A stretch of DNA of 64,000 nt from Symbiodinium sp. CCMP2592 (GCA_905221615.1 CAJNDT010005334.1:1-64000); one strand, 5' to 3'; shown: positions 47,611 through 58,389, numbered from the stretch's first letter. Translations and numbers: made by a program. The notes: generated from the sequence alone by a model not told the origin.

Positions 47611-49000
47611 ATGCCGGGGAAGAAGCGCCGCATCGGGGCCCGAGGCGGAGTGGAAGAGGAAGCACCGTGGGGCCAGACACTAGTCTCAATTCTATTCTTG
47701 TGGACGACAAGAGGGAATCAACAAGGAAGGAGATCGCAATCGCAAGCCCTAAACCCTGGACCCCTAAACCACTGTTCCGAGCCAAGGAAAGACTCCTGCC
47801 CAGAGGCTTCGCGTGGCAGAGCGGGCTCAGGAGAGAGCCGAGGCCCAGGCAGAGGAGTTGGAGGACGGGTTTTCGGGTTTGCCAGTTGTGGATTCTGGAG
47901 ACAGGCCCGGGGAGGGCGCTGAGTAAGCAGCCCACTGAAGGCGCTGAGCAAGCAGCCTAGATGAGCGTTCAAGAGGGGAAGGGCGCTGAGCAAGCAGCCC
48001 ACAACAGGCGCTGAACAAGCAGCCTAGACTTGATGAGTGTTCAAGAGGGCAGGGCGCTGAGCAAGCAGCCCAGGAAAGGCGCTGAACAAGCAGCCTGCAA
48101 TCCGCCCCTCCAATCCTCGAATCCCTGCAGCCCTCATGTATACCGGCCCGTTATAGGAGGAAGCCGCCAGGGCAGAGATGAGAGCCGAGGAGATGGAGCA
48201 GCAAGCCTGGGCTGCAGATCGGCTTGCGTCAGAAAACGCCGATCTGGCGAAGCGCTCGGCGGTGGAGCTGCACAACGTCAGGCACAATCCACGAGACCCT
48301 AAACCCTAAACCGCAGAGATTCTCTTCCAGACACACTGCTTTGCAGGAGGAGCAGCAGAAGGAGCTCCAAAAGGTGGCTGCGGAGGCGGAGCAGCGTCTC
48401 CAGAAGAGGCCAGGCTGCTGCTGAGACCGAGTGAATCTGAACCCAGTGGCATGTACGCGTTGCTGTGCAGGGACCTGGAGTGGACGGCAGCGGCGCGGAC
48501 CCGCGACAAGTGGCACTCCTCCGTGCGGGATCATTTGACGGCGGAACTGCAGGACGGAAATTTGGGATATTAGTTGTTAATTGACCTTGAAAGTGACACT
48601 GGCAGGAGAGCCGCAGCGAGTCCCGAACCCTCGCCGGGAAGCTGGAGGACGAGCAGCAGGCGTCCCGAACCCTCGCCGGGAAGCTGGAGGACGAGCAGCA
48701 GGCGGCGAAGAAGGACTGACTAGGGTCTTATATAGACCAGGCGCTGAACAAGCAGCCTCTCAGGGCGCTGAACAAGCAGCCCGCTCAAAAGGCAGACGGA
48801 ACAAGCATTGTGCACCTGGCCAGGACCGAAAGGAAGCTGCAGCGGAGCTCCTCATGCAGCAGGCCGCCAACATAGCTCTGGAAGTCCAGCTGATTGGCGG
48901 CCGCCGCGGAAAACAGAGTGAGCCCAGCAGCGGCACTGGCGTCAAACGCCGCGGACAACAGAGTGAGCCCAGCAGCGGCAATGGCATCAAAAGACCGTAG
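47611..49000 (+). CDS. Multi-exon coiled-coil protein
   Basis: Successive short exons each encode heptad-rich helix: MPGKKRRIGARGGVEEEAPW (ATG 47611); RLRVAERAQERAEAQAEELE (47804-47869); MRAEEMEQQAWAADRLASEN (48178-48282); EEQQKELQKVAAEAEQRLQK (48347 on); DLEWTAAARTRDKWHSSVRD (48471 on); ESRSESRTLAGKLEDEQQA (48606-48718), whose SRTLAGKLEDEQQA unit is duplicated in tandem; DRKEAAAELLMQQAANIALE (48824-49000), ending in a duplicated QSEPSSG motif and KRP. Each exon is preceded by CAG, as expected of a 3' splice site. Introns of 60-300 bp hold the 18-mer pairs. Exact donors are not resolved. A structural or scaffold role is a guess. Confidence 0.6.
47915..48095 (+). repeat. Six 18-mers as three pairs inside an intron
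   Basis: Copies start at 47915/47940, 47982/48007 and 48053/48078: each pair has a 25-base period, with 42-46 bases between pair starts. Variants are GAGTAAG, GAGCAAG and GAACAAG in the core. A further pair (48740/48764) lies in a later intron. Confidence 0.95.
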
Positions 49001-49007
49001 GTCCCGA

Positions 49008-49225
49008 GGCTCAGCACCAGCAACAGCACAGGCACCAGCATCAGCAACAGCACCAGCACCAGCAGCATGAGCAACAGCACGAGCAGCACCAGCAACAGCA
49101 CAGGCACCAGCATCAGCAACAGCACCAGCACCAGCAGCATGAGCAACAGCACGAGCAACAGCACCGGCAAGAGCGGCAGGAAGCACCACCAGCACCACGA
49201 AGCACCACGAGCACCACGAGTCAAA
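49008..49225 (+). repeat. AGCAACAGCACCAGC minisatellite
   Basis: A two-fold higher-order duplication of AGCACCAGCAACAGCACAGG-type sequence followed by CACCACGAGCACCACGAG. Low complexity; ORFs across it are not genes. Confidence 0.95.
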
Positions 49226-49990
49226 TGTCCTGCAAGACTACCTAGCAGCTATAAAGTCCATGGACATCGCATTCTGTCCTTTCAGCTGTTTCAGTGGAAA
49301 AAAGTCATACAGGACGTTTGGCTTCCATCGTAGCTGGGCTGCGGTACGAATATAGTCTTGGAAGTAGTCGCATAAATAAACGACAAGTTGTGTTAAAAAG
49401 AGCCCGACAGCCCCACTCTCTGTGCTGCTAGAACAGGAGCAGGCGGCGCCATGTGAAAAGAGTGGATCGTGGTCGTTCTAACCATGTGTGTGCGGCGCTG
49501 AAGAAGCAGCCGTGTTGATGTGGCGCTGAACAAGCAGCCAGCTGTTGAGTCTACTTTTCTAAGTATCTTCTTACAATGCGAGGCCAACGATCTCGAGCCC
49601 GAGCCGGACACTTCAGAAGACGAAGCATGTTAATGTCGTTGGCCAGGGGCCAAGAGGTTCGAGCCAGCTGTTGAGTCTACTTTTCTAAGTGTCTTCTTAC
49701 AATGCGAGGCCAACGATCTCGAGCCCGAGCCGGACACTGTTGAAGACGACCCAGGTTATCCAGAGGTCACAAAAGAAGCAAATTGCTTACATGCTGTCAG
49801 CTTCGCATGTGAAGCCACAACATGTCACTCATGCTATCTCATGCTGCAGTGCCGTGAGATGACTTATTTGCTCCAGCGCTTTCGTATGATGAGCCATGCG
49901 GCTCGGGAGCGGGAGCTCCGCTCCATAAGCTTCCAGCAGCTGGCCGGGTGCCTATTATAGTGCTTCGCCGAGGACCTGCTCCATCTTGCT
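49226..49990. other. No gene; repeats
   Basis: Includes an 18-mer pair (49494/49522) and a duplicated ~85-bp segment (49549-49633 and 49658-49742) with CAGCTGTTGAGTCTACTTTT and CTCGAGCCCGAGCCGGACAC. A related piece is at 9140-9200. Confidence 0.7.
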
Positions 49991-50099
49991 TGCTTGTCTC
50001 AGGTGGCTCTGCAGGCGGAGGTGTCAATAATGATATACTGGCACACCTTTGAGGCCGAGCAGGAAGTATTGGCCGAAGAGCGGCAGAAGGCCGGAGGGG

Positions 50100-50330
50100 G
50101 GGCAGCCGGGGACCACCGGTGTCGGTTTCAATATGCAGGAACAAGAAGACTTGGTAGAAGTGGAAGTGGAAGAAGAGGCCGGAGCGCTGCAGAGAGGGGA
50201 CCACCGGTTTCGGTTTCAATGTGCAGGAACAAAAAGAGTTGGTAGAAGTGGAGGTGGAAGAAGAGGCCGGAGTGCTGCAGAGGCACCGACCGTGTTCTGT
50301 GTTCGTTGGCCAGGTGAGAAGAAGTTCCAG
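50100..50330 (+). CDS. Duplicated acidic exon ending in an SR tail
   Basis: A ~87-bp unit is repeated in tandem (about 50120-50205, 50206-50290). In one register each unit reads QEQEDLVEVEVEEEAGALQR, respectively QEQKELVEVEVEEEAGVLQR. The second continues HRPCSVFVGQVRRSSRSRSR and SPRRG then stops near 50360. The two units are out of frame with each other, so a splice or frameshift must intervene. Possibly exons of an SR-type protein. Confidence 0.35.
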
Positions 50331-50439
50331 GTCTCGCTCAAGGAGTCCTCGTCGTGGATGAATGCCAATTCACGACCGGGGAAGCCACATAACTCCATGC
50401 ACCAACGGCCATGGATGCTCTGGGGCGCCCATACATAAG

Positions 50440-51560
50440 ACTACAAGTCAGATATGCTGATCGAGAAGAAAGCAGCATTGTCTATTGTGGCTTCACATGC
50501 GAAGCTGGCAGCATGTAAAGCTTTCCGAACTGATTTTACCACTCCTGCAGAAGTCTCAGACCGGTGACTCCATCAAGCCGACATGGCTGTTCTGCATGAA
50601 GTCCTGAGCCACCTCGTAATAAATAACAGAAATCGACCGATGTAAGTGGAAAACCACAGCTGTAGCAACCATGCCATGCCCCTCCCCTGCCCCCACGTGA
50701 TCGAGAGCTGTGTAAGAGATTCTCTATAGAGCTGCTCTAGCTACAATAGCACCATAGACCAAAAACATCCAAAAAACAAATTGGATGCTTTAGAACCTGC
50801 CCCCGCCGTGCAATAGTGGTAGAATAGGAATATATTATGGCCCTTATACAACCCTATGTAATTTCTTTAGTGACTATTGCAGGGTGGGGGCCAGTTCGAA
50901 AGTATGATGCAATGAGCCTATTCAATTTCATAGACGCGGTGTGAGCATGTGCTGATTGGGTGTCTCCAATTGAAGCGAAGGCTGCTTCAAGGACGGGCGT
51001 TTCTTCTTTCTTGAATATGCAGCGGTAAGTTACTTGCAGACGAAGGACCTCATGAATTTCGCGGCCGCACGTCGCTGCTCTTCTACAGGCCATGCACTTT
51101 CTAGCTTCCATGTAATTTAAATGTGTCTTTCACTTTCTATTAAGATCATGACCGGTGCGGTTTCTGCCTGGGTCATCCTGCACACAGGCACCTTTGTTGC
51201 CTTTCCTCGCGGGGACCGGTGGAAGGCCCGGCCGATACCATAATGTGCACATGTGCGGATATGCTGCATGACCTCCCCTGCTACAGGTTGTGACGATTGG
51301 AGCATGGGCGTCTCCAAGAAGCGGCGGCTTATTGGAGGACCGTCCTTGCCTCTTTCTTGAAGCTGGAGCGGCACGTTGCTGGAAAACCGTTTGGAAGCCG
51401 CAAGCCTCTTTCTTCAAGCTGGAGCGGCATGTTGCTGGAAAACCGTTTCGAAGCCGCAAGTCTGGGCTTGTATAGGCCATTCGCTTTAAAGCTTCCATGT
51501 CCTTAAATGTTCTGATTGTGCTTGCCCTTCAATAACAGCTGACGGATCGCGACACGGAAT
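50440..51560. other. No supported gene; 57-bp tandem repeat at 51352-51462
   Basis: The unit GAAGCTGGAGCGGCACGTTG then CTGGAAAACCGTTTGGAAGC occurs twice, with CTCTTTCTT between. Diverged copies precede it (51001-51100). Confidence 0.6.
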
Positions 51561-51650
51561 GTGAAACTGGGATGTGTCAGTGCAGAAAAATCTTGCACTT
51601 GTGTTTCGCATCATGGCCGGTGCCCCGCCGAAGGGTGGTCGTCACGTGGC

Positions 51651-52286
51651 ATGAAGGAGCGAGAGCTGACCGAAGCCGAAGTCGATCCGATTGTCACAGA
51701 AAGTCGTGACAAAATCCCGTTGGACATGCACGTTCGCATCAGTGATCGGCATGACATGGCCGGCCTCTTTGGAAAGCATGGTGAAGCTGGCAAGAAGCTG
51801 GAAAGACAGCTCCTCAGGGATTTCAAGTGGCTTTTGATGCCGATCCTTGATGCCGAGCCGGCATTGCTCTTATCAATGTCGTCATACGAGGCTCTGACGA
51901 GCAAGCTTCTGGGCCGTCTCCTGGCCGACCCACCAATGGAAGTCATCACGAATGCTCTCGCCGTTGATCTGAAAGCCATGGTTTCTTCGATCAGGAAAAT
52001 CCGGCGAAACTGGAAGTACAATGCTCGAGCTCAGGGGAGACAATGGCCCCAATCAGCTGAACATCCGGACATGGAGGATCTGCTGACGATGATATCCAGC
52101 ATCGAGGACATTGGCGACGAGGAGGATCCGGATCCAGATCCAGACTGGAGCTCCAGATTTTTGGAGAAGCGGCAGGAAAAGCTTGGCCAACTTGCAGGTC
52201 GCACAATTGAGATTGTCGACGACGAGGATACCGACAGGGAGGCCAAGACATGCATAAATTCCCTCTTGCATCTTCATGGAGTCTAG
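51651..52286 (+). CDS. Acidic helical protein, 211 aa
   Basis: I take the Met at 51651 (MKERELTEAEVDPIVTESRD) as start because the upstream 30 codons look non-coding and contain Cys-rich leader-like sequence. Body: IPLDMHVRISDRHDMAGLFG, KKLERQLLRDFKWLLMPILD, EALTSKLLGRLLADPPMEVI, VSSIRKIRRNWKYNARAQGR, then an acidic patch (IEDIGDEEDPDPDPDWSSRF) and ETIEIVDDEDTD-like end with a stop at 52284-52286. Globular and well composed; no family recognised. A good candidate single-exon gene. Confidence 0.55.
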   Translation: MKERELTEAEVDPIVTESRDKIPLDMHVRISDRHDMAGLFGKHGEAGKKLERQLLRDFKWLLMPILDAEPALLLSMSSYEALTSKLLGRLLADPPMEVITNALAVDLKAMVSSIRKIRRNWKYNARAQGRQWPQSAEHPDMEDLLTMISSIEDIGDEEDPDPDPDWSSRFLEKRQEKLGQLAGRTIEIVDDEDTDREAKTCINSLLHLHGV

Positions 52287-52415
52287 TGTGGTCAAGCTAG
52301 ACCACTTCGGCAAGGTAGGTGTAGTTGCGAAGTTTGGTTTTGAAGTTGTGGGGGCGGCCGAAGAGCGACACGTTTAATAAAGTACTTTTTCTCTCCTTCT
52401 CTTTCTCTCCTCCGA

Positions 52416-52646
52416 GTGTCAGTGCATGTGCAGGTGACTTCCTCTTCGAATCAAGCGGCTCGTGCCCGCTCTCCCCCTGTGCGAGAGGATCTTGGACCCG
52501 CGCCAAAAAAGGCGAAGGAGCCACATGCAGTTCAGATGTCCCGAACTGAATCACTTGCATTTCTTGTCGCTCTAATGCTGAAGCAAGAGAAGCACCTGTC
52601 AACTGTGCAGGAGCAAAACCATGGCTGCCCCATCTGCGAAGACTAG
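52416..52646 (+). CDS. Exon-like ORF, 76 aa
   Basis: VTSSSNQAARARSPPVREDL then GPAPKKAKEPHAVQMSRTES and ALMLKQEKHLSTVQEQN. Its 3' part is inside the tandem duplication 52569-53090, so coding status there is doubtful. Confidence 0.35.
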   Translation: MSVHVQVTSSSNQAARARSPPVREDLGPAPKKAKEPHAVQMSRTESLAFLVALMLKQEKHLSTVQEQNHGCPICED

Positions 52647-53090
52647 GACCAAGAAGAAGGTGCACTTCACACGTCCCGACAATAAGTAACTGTTCTTAAA
52701 GAAGCTAGCTATACACCTAGCATGTGTGCAGCAGCAGGCCCCAGCGGCCTCCGCATCGGTGAAGACTGATACCCCAGAAGGAGGCACATGAGGAGCCAAA
52801 AATCCAGGTCTCTGAAGCTCGCTCTAATGCTGAATCAAGAGAAGCACCTGTCAACTGTGCAGGAGCAAAACCATGGCTGCTCCATCTGCGAAGACTGGGA
52901 CCAAGAAGGAGGTGCACTTCACACGTCCCGACAATAAGTAACTGTTCTTAAAGAAGCTAGCTATACACCTAGCATGTGTGCAGCAGCAGGCCCCAGCGGC
53001 CTCCGCATCGGTGAAGGCTGATACCCAGAAGGAGGCACATGAGAAGCCAAAAATCCCGGTCTCTGAAGCTCGCTCTCATTCTGAAGCAAG
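52569..53090 (+). repeat. ~252-bp tandem duplication (2.1 copies)
   Basis: GCTCTAATGCTGAAGCAAGA starts copies at 52569, 52821 and (diverged) 53072. Each copy contains TAAGTAACTGTTCTTAAAGA and AGCAGCAGGCCCCAGCGGCC. Differences are few, so the duplication is young. Confidence 0.95.
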
Positions 53091-53759
53091 AGAAGCAAAA
53101 AGCCAAAAGCTGTACAAGGAAGTTGGATAAAGAAGACTATGTAAATCCAGGTGAAACAGGCTGCGACTTGCAGACTGAGCCGGCAGACATCGTTCAGTCT
53201 TTTGGAAAGCACCAGCTGCTACAGCCGCTTAGATGCGTACTGGACAGCGTACTGGCGCATAAACATTTGGCCACACAATGTTCCTTTTATGAGCTTTTTG
53301 CGAAGAAAAGAAAAAAAGAAGAAAAGTTGAAAAAAGCGTTTGTTCACGTTCTTTTGTGAGAATTCAAGCCTTGGGTTTCAAACCTGGTTTTGAACCGGGT
53401 TTGCTTTGGTTTCAACCTCCTGGCTTATTAAAACCCAGTTTCCAAACCTGTGGAATTTCCGCCAATGTGAACATACAGGCCCCAGAAGCGATTATGGATT
53501 CCGCAGGTGTCCGCTTTTTAGGTTCACAGGCAAACACCATGGCAACGTGGCAACGGCATGGGCTTAACATATGCAGAATTGAGCGTCTTTGCGTCCGTCT
53601 GCCAAGGAAGGTCAAGGCACAGCAAGCGACTAACAAGCGCCTACTTTGATCTTCTCTGTCAAAGCTTGGAATGGAGGAAAAAATGGCTGGCTGGCATCGA
53701 CAAACAACTGTCCTCTACTTGTAGTTTCCGTTTGGCATCCCGTGGGTCCGTAACACTGC

Positions 53760-54125
53760 CACGAGCATTTCCTGCCAACATAGGTTTTTGGGGGGGTGTT
53801 CGAACCCAAGGTTTGGAACTTAGAGTTCCGAACCCAGGGTTTTGGAACTCCAAACTAAGAGTTCGGAGCCTCGAACCCAGGGTTCAAACATCGAAGTTCC
53901 CTCCGAACCCTGGGTTCGAACTTTGAGTTGAACTCCAAGTTGAACTCAACTCTGAACTTCTTGAACTGGAGTTGAACCTGGAGTTGAACTCTGAAAGGCG
54001 AAGAGTTTGAACCCAGGGTTTGAACACAAGAGTTTTCGAACCCAGTCGGAGTTGAAACCCAGGTCTCGAACATAGAGTTTCCGAACCCAGAGTTCGAACA
54101 TGGAGTTTCCGAACCCAGAGTTCGA
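53760..54125. repeat. GAACCCAGGGTTCGAAC-type array 1
   Basis: Repeated GAACCCAGGGTTCGAAC, GTTTGAACCCAGG and GGAGTTGAAC words with both orientations interleaved, forming many short dyads. Confidence 0.9.
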
Positions 54126-54460
54126 ACTCTTGTATCATTGCTTCTTGTTCTCTCATTTTCTTTTTTCGCAAAAACCACCATTAGCGATTTCGTGTGTCTT
54201 CTTCTTCTTTTGCTTGTGCTTGCAGTTGAGTTTGTGGTTTCTGTCATTGTAGTGTGCTCTCAGTAATTACATTCGCAAAACCCCCCACAAAGCGATTCTG
54301 TGTGGCTTCTTCTCCTTTTGTTTGGTGATTGTTGGTGTTCGAACCCCGTTCGAACTCTGGAGGGGAGTCTAGAACCCGGTTCATTTGTTCGCGCCTTTAG
54401 CATTCTCGTAGGAGACTTCATGTCCTTCTGAAGCCCCCTTGAGAAGAAAGGCTCCTCGTC

Positions 54461-54725
54461 ATTGACAATCTTTTTCTTTGTTTTGTCTTTCTTTTATTTC
54501 TTCGCCAAAACCCCCCATAAAGTGGTTTCGTGTGGCTTCTTCTTCTTTTGTGGCAGGGACTGGTCCTTGGCAGTCTTTTTCAACTCCTCCTCATTGACAA
54601 TCTTTTTCTTTGTTTTGTCTTTCTTATATTTCTTCGCAAAAACCACCCATAAAGCGGTTTCGTGTGGCTTCTTCTTCTTTTGTGGCAGGGACTGGTCATT
54701 GGCAGTCTTTTTCTTTGTTTTCGGC
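54461..54725 (+). repeat. 132-bp tandem duplication
   Basis: ATTGACAATCTTTTTCTTTG starts copies at 54461 and 54593, each with CATAAAGNGGTTTCGTGTGG and GTGGCAGGGACTGGTC. Weaker relatives lie at 54160-54330. Confidence 0.9.
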
Positions 54726-54774
54726 AAGCTTCTAAAAACAGCGGGGGGGTTGGGGGGGGGCGCAGCCCCCCCAA

Positions 54775-55290
54775 ACGTGGAGTTCCGGAACCCAGGGTTC
54801 GAACGCCCCAGGGGGGGGACGAATTCCAGAACCCGAGGTTCCAACATAGAGTTCCCCAAACCCCGGGGTTCCAACATAGAGTTCCCGAACCCAGGGTTCG
54901 AACTCGCTGGGGGACGGGGGGGGGTTCCGGAACCCGGGGTTCCGGTATAGAGTTCCCCAAACCCCAGGTTCGAACATAGAGTTCCGAACCCAGGGTTCGG
55001 ACTCTCTGGGAAGGGGGGAGGAGTTCCCGAACCCGGGGTTCGAACGTGGAGTTCTCCAAACCCCGGGTTCGAACATAGAGTTCCCGAACCCAGGGTTCGA
55101 ACATAGAGTTCCCGAACCCCGGGTTCGAACATAGAGTTCCCGAACCCAGGGTTTGAACATAGAGTTCAAACTCCAGGTTCAACCTGGGTTCGAGAAGTTC
55201 GAACCCAGGGTTCAACCCTGAGTTCCGGAGTTATATGTTCTCCCCCCCCCCCCCCGGGCCCCCCGGGAGTTCGAACCCTGGGTTCCGGAA
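54775..55290. repeat. GAACCCAGGGTTCGAAC-type array 2 with G/C runs
   Basis: Units such as AACATAGAGTTCCCGAACCC and CGGGGTTCGAACGTGGAG recur about every 30-45 bases. They are interrupted by runs of 8-12 G or C (54749-54758, 54810, 54915, 55246). Confidence 0.9.
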
Positions 55291-55479
55291 CACTCCAAAA
55301 ACCTATGCTCGCCAATTCTCCGTTCGAGTGGGTTTATGGAAAGCCTCCACATTTTCCTTACGGGGGAGTTCTCCACCGGCAGGAACTGGTCACTTATCAC
55401 TGTGCTTTCTGAGTGCGCTCTTGGAGCTGCGTTCCGCCCCAACTCTCCCTTTGAAGCCGCCTAAACCAGACTCTTGGCT

Positions 55480-55615
55480 TGTTTTGAGCCAAATGCAAAT
55501 GCAAAAATCGCTTTGTGAAGAAAAAAACAAGGCGGAGGGAATTTTCACAAGAAGGGACAAAACCATGGTGCATGAAAAGGGTGCCACTTTAGTTGACTTG
55601 ACGGAAGAGAGATAG
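55480..55615 (+). CDS. Exon-like segment
   Basis: WLVLSQMQMQKSLCEEKNKA then EGIFTRRDKTMVHEKGATLV and DLTEER before a stop at 55613-55615. Protein-like composition between repeat arrays; no partner exon found. The flanks to 56150 hold nothing else supported. Confidence 0.3.
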
Positions 55616-56157
55616 CGAGAGCCGCACAAGCAGGTCGCCCCCAAGGAACGCCTTGCAGGTGGCAGATCATTCTCATTGAGCTTTCAAGGGGGCCCTGCTG
55701 ATTTTTTGCGGTTTTTGCGTGTCTGAATTTTCATGTTGCTTTCATTTTTATTCGCTTTTAATTTCGTGGCGTCTCTTTTTATGCTGAAAAAGGCGTCTTT
55801 TCACGTTCTTTTTGTTCATTTTTCGCTTGAAGGTTCACGACAAAGGCGGTTGCAATTTACAAGCGGGGAGTTGGCAGACTTTTTTTCGGGGCTGCGACCC
55901 ACCTGCACACACCCGCTGAGACTTGGACGGTCTAAGAGCATGGGTAGAAAGCGCAGCTCCCCACTGAGCTTTTAAGAGCGGGCCCCACTGAACGATTTTT
56001 ATGCGGCCTTTGTGTGTCTTCTATTTTCTTCGCTTTTTGGGGCTTTGGGCTGGCGCTTTCGTGCGGACGTCTCCTTTCGTGTCGAAGAAGGTCCTCCTTC
56101 AAGTCCCTTCCTCAGGCCCCTTTTTAAGCCTTTCCTTCTGCCTTGAAGCCCTCCTGG

Positions 56158-56460
56158 GTTTAACCTGGGTTTGAACCTGGGTTTTAACCTGGGTTAAACC
56201 GGGTACATTGAACCCAAGTTCCAAACTGGGTAAGAGCCTGGGTTTTCAAACCTAGGTTCAAACGTGGGTTATAACCTGGACCTGGGTTAGAACCTGGGTT
56301 TCAACTTGGGTTTCAACCTGGGTTTTGCTTGGGTTCGTAAACCCGGGTTCCAAACCTGGGTTAGAACCTGGGTTTCAAACCTGGGTTCAAACCTGGGTTA
56401 TAACCTGGGTTTAAACCTGGGTTGAACCCGGGGTGGAACCCAGGTTCGAACCCAGGTTGC
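56158..56460. repeat. AACCTGGGTT array 3
   Basis: About twenty AACCTGGGTT/AACCCAGGTT units; this decamer is nearly its own reverse complement, so adjacent units form nested dyads. Array 4 lies at 57263-57405. Confidence 0.95.
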
Positions 56461-57010
56461 TGGAACCGGCAGGAGGGTCTCGCCTCTATGCCATGGTGTG
56501 GAAAGGCTGAGGGGCCTCGAGCACCCCTTGCCCCTGTCGGAGCTCCTGCAGATGGTGGCCACACTGGCAACCCTGGCCCTCCTCCCTTTCGGGGAGAGGT
56601 AGGGCATGGGCAATGGGGCTATCGCGAGGATGGACCAGGGAGGCAGTACCTCCCTTGCGATCTCAACGACTACAAATGGGTCGATCGCCCCACTTTGAGC
56701 AAGGCCCACTACCTTCTTCTAGATGGTCCAGTGTGATGCTGGACAGGAGGAAGCCCAGCGCTTCGCCGATGTCTGGGCCTCCTGTAATAGGAGCCCAGAG
56801 AAGCTGCTCGGATGGGCTGTGGCAAGGTTCCAAAGTATGGAGGAGGAGCACACGGCCTGGGAAGCCGTCTGCCAGCTGATCAACCAATACGTGCTGGCTG
56901 AGGACCCTATGGGGCGGCTATGCTCCCTCCACCCTTCTGGGGTGATCGGGTCGGAAGGAGTGGAATGGACACTCAGGCCAGTGCCGAAGATCGACTTGGG
57001 CGAGTACTGA
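56461..57010 (+). CDS. Hypothetical protein beginning in the AACCTGGGTT array, frameshifted
   Basis: The first frame (to 56736) reads NRQEGLASMPWCGKAEGPRA, then GHGQWGYREDGPGRQYLPCD and LNDYKWVDRPTLSKAHYLLL. At about 56730 the next frame takes over: VQCDAGQEEAQRFADVWASC, NRSPEKLLGWAVARFQSMEE, EHTAWEAVCQLINQYVLAED, ending WTLRPVPKIDLGEY at 57010. The two parts look like one polypeptide with a one-base shift. The style resembles a retroelement Gag or a repeat-family ORF, but no motif proves it. Confidence 0.4.
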
Positions 57011-57475
57011 GAGGAGCTTTGAGGTTTCATCCTCAGCTACAGTTGGAGGGAACCCCCTGGCCACGCCCCTTTGGTACGCCAAGAGAGAAGGTCGCACCTC
57101 TGCTGTAGCTTACTCCTTAGACTCCGGAGGGAACCCCCTTGCTTCGGCAAGAGAGTAAGGTCACACCTCTGTTGTAGTTTTGAAAGGTTGCTACGGCGTA
57201 AACCCTTTTGCAGACCGGCTTGGAGCCAAGCTTTTACCTTTTGCTCCCCTCGGAAAAAAATTCGAACCCAGGTTTAACCCAGGTTAAAACCCAGGTTCAA
57301 ACCCAGGTTAAACCCAGGTTGCAAACCTGGGTTTTTTGGGTTGTTGTTGTTGTTTGTCTCCCTCCCTGGGAGGGGGCCGAACCCAGGTTCGAACCTGGGT
57401 TAAACCCCGGGGGGGGGGACCAGCCTCCCGTCTCCCATCCATAAACTGTTGCTTGCAAGTTCATGACAGTGGAAA

Positions 57476-57995
57476 TTGACAGTGCGAACCACAACAAGGG
57501 TTTGCGGAAGTCTACATTCTGTCCTGCCGTTGTGTGATGATGAAAACTGTCCAATTGACTTTCCAAAACTGTTCGATTTTTTTCAAAGTTTGCCAGTTGT
57601 TTTGTTTGTGATGAAAGTGACACTGGTGATAATAAACGAGAACAGTTGTTCTGGCAAAAACGTGCAAATGTTGAAAACCGTGTTGGCAACTGATGGAAAG
57701 ACCATTTGTAAGCGACCATGTAAGAAACGGTAGCTAAGCATTTCAAATTTTAGAGTGCTTCTTGAGTCAGTGCAGCACTGCTGGAAGTTTTTCGAACCTT
57801 GAAGTGTCATACTCTGGAATTGGCGCATTGCAGCACAGGTCAGAAGGAAGCATAGAGTGCATTGCAGCAAACAAAGCACATTTATCACTGTGGCGCGGTT
57901 TCAAGCATCTGGACTGGATTGGAGATGCAATTTGCAGGCTTTGGACTGTTTTTGGAGCTGAGTTCCAACTCGCTTGGCAGAACTGGGCAATGTAA
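57476..57995 (+). CDS. Low-confidence exons
   Basis: Two frames look protein-like: 57476-57733 (CPIDFPKLFDFFQSLPVVLF, KVTLVIINENSCSGKNVQML) and 57762-57995 (ECIAANKAHLSLWRGFKHLD, WIGDAICRLWTVFGAEFQLA). No splice sites or domain could be assigned. Confidence 0.25.
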
Positions 57996-58389
57996 ACCAT
58001 CCAAGCTGGTCCAAGAAGTTCGTACGCTGCGGAGATGAGAGAGCGTGAAGGCATTTCGGAGCCATTGTGATTCACAGTGTGCGTGCACAACAAGGCTTGC
58101 AGAGGTAATGCCATGGCAGCTGCTGTCTACGTGACGATTCCCATGCATGGTTGACTGTACCCAACAAGTGACAAGCCCAGCAGCGCAAGATTGAATCAGT
58201 AATTTTGCGCCAACATGTAGTACACATCATTTGGACCGATGATCACGTCGTGGACTGATTTGCATTTTTTAAGATGTTTTGCATCACTAGCATTGTGCAT
58301 TGACCAATGGTGCTGGAGCCGTCCAGATGGAGGACACACAGCACGCAATGCTGTGATGCATCGTTGACATGTTGGATTAGGAAGTTTAT

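Noticed and set aside
47915-48095. CRISPR-like array (short repeats with a regular ~25-base period)
   Set aside because: Repeat units are 18 bases with 4-10-base gaps that are too short and too similar to be spacers; there are no cas genes, and the DNA is eukaryotic with introns.
53855-55215. Long - strand ORFs with repeated PGFGNSMFEPW-like units
   Set aside because: They are read-through of the GAACCCAGGGTTCGAAC array; the same array is open in three frames and contains homopolymer runs.
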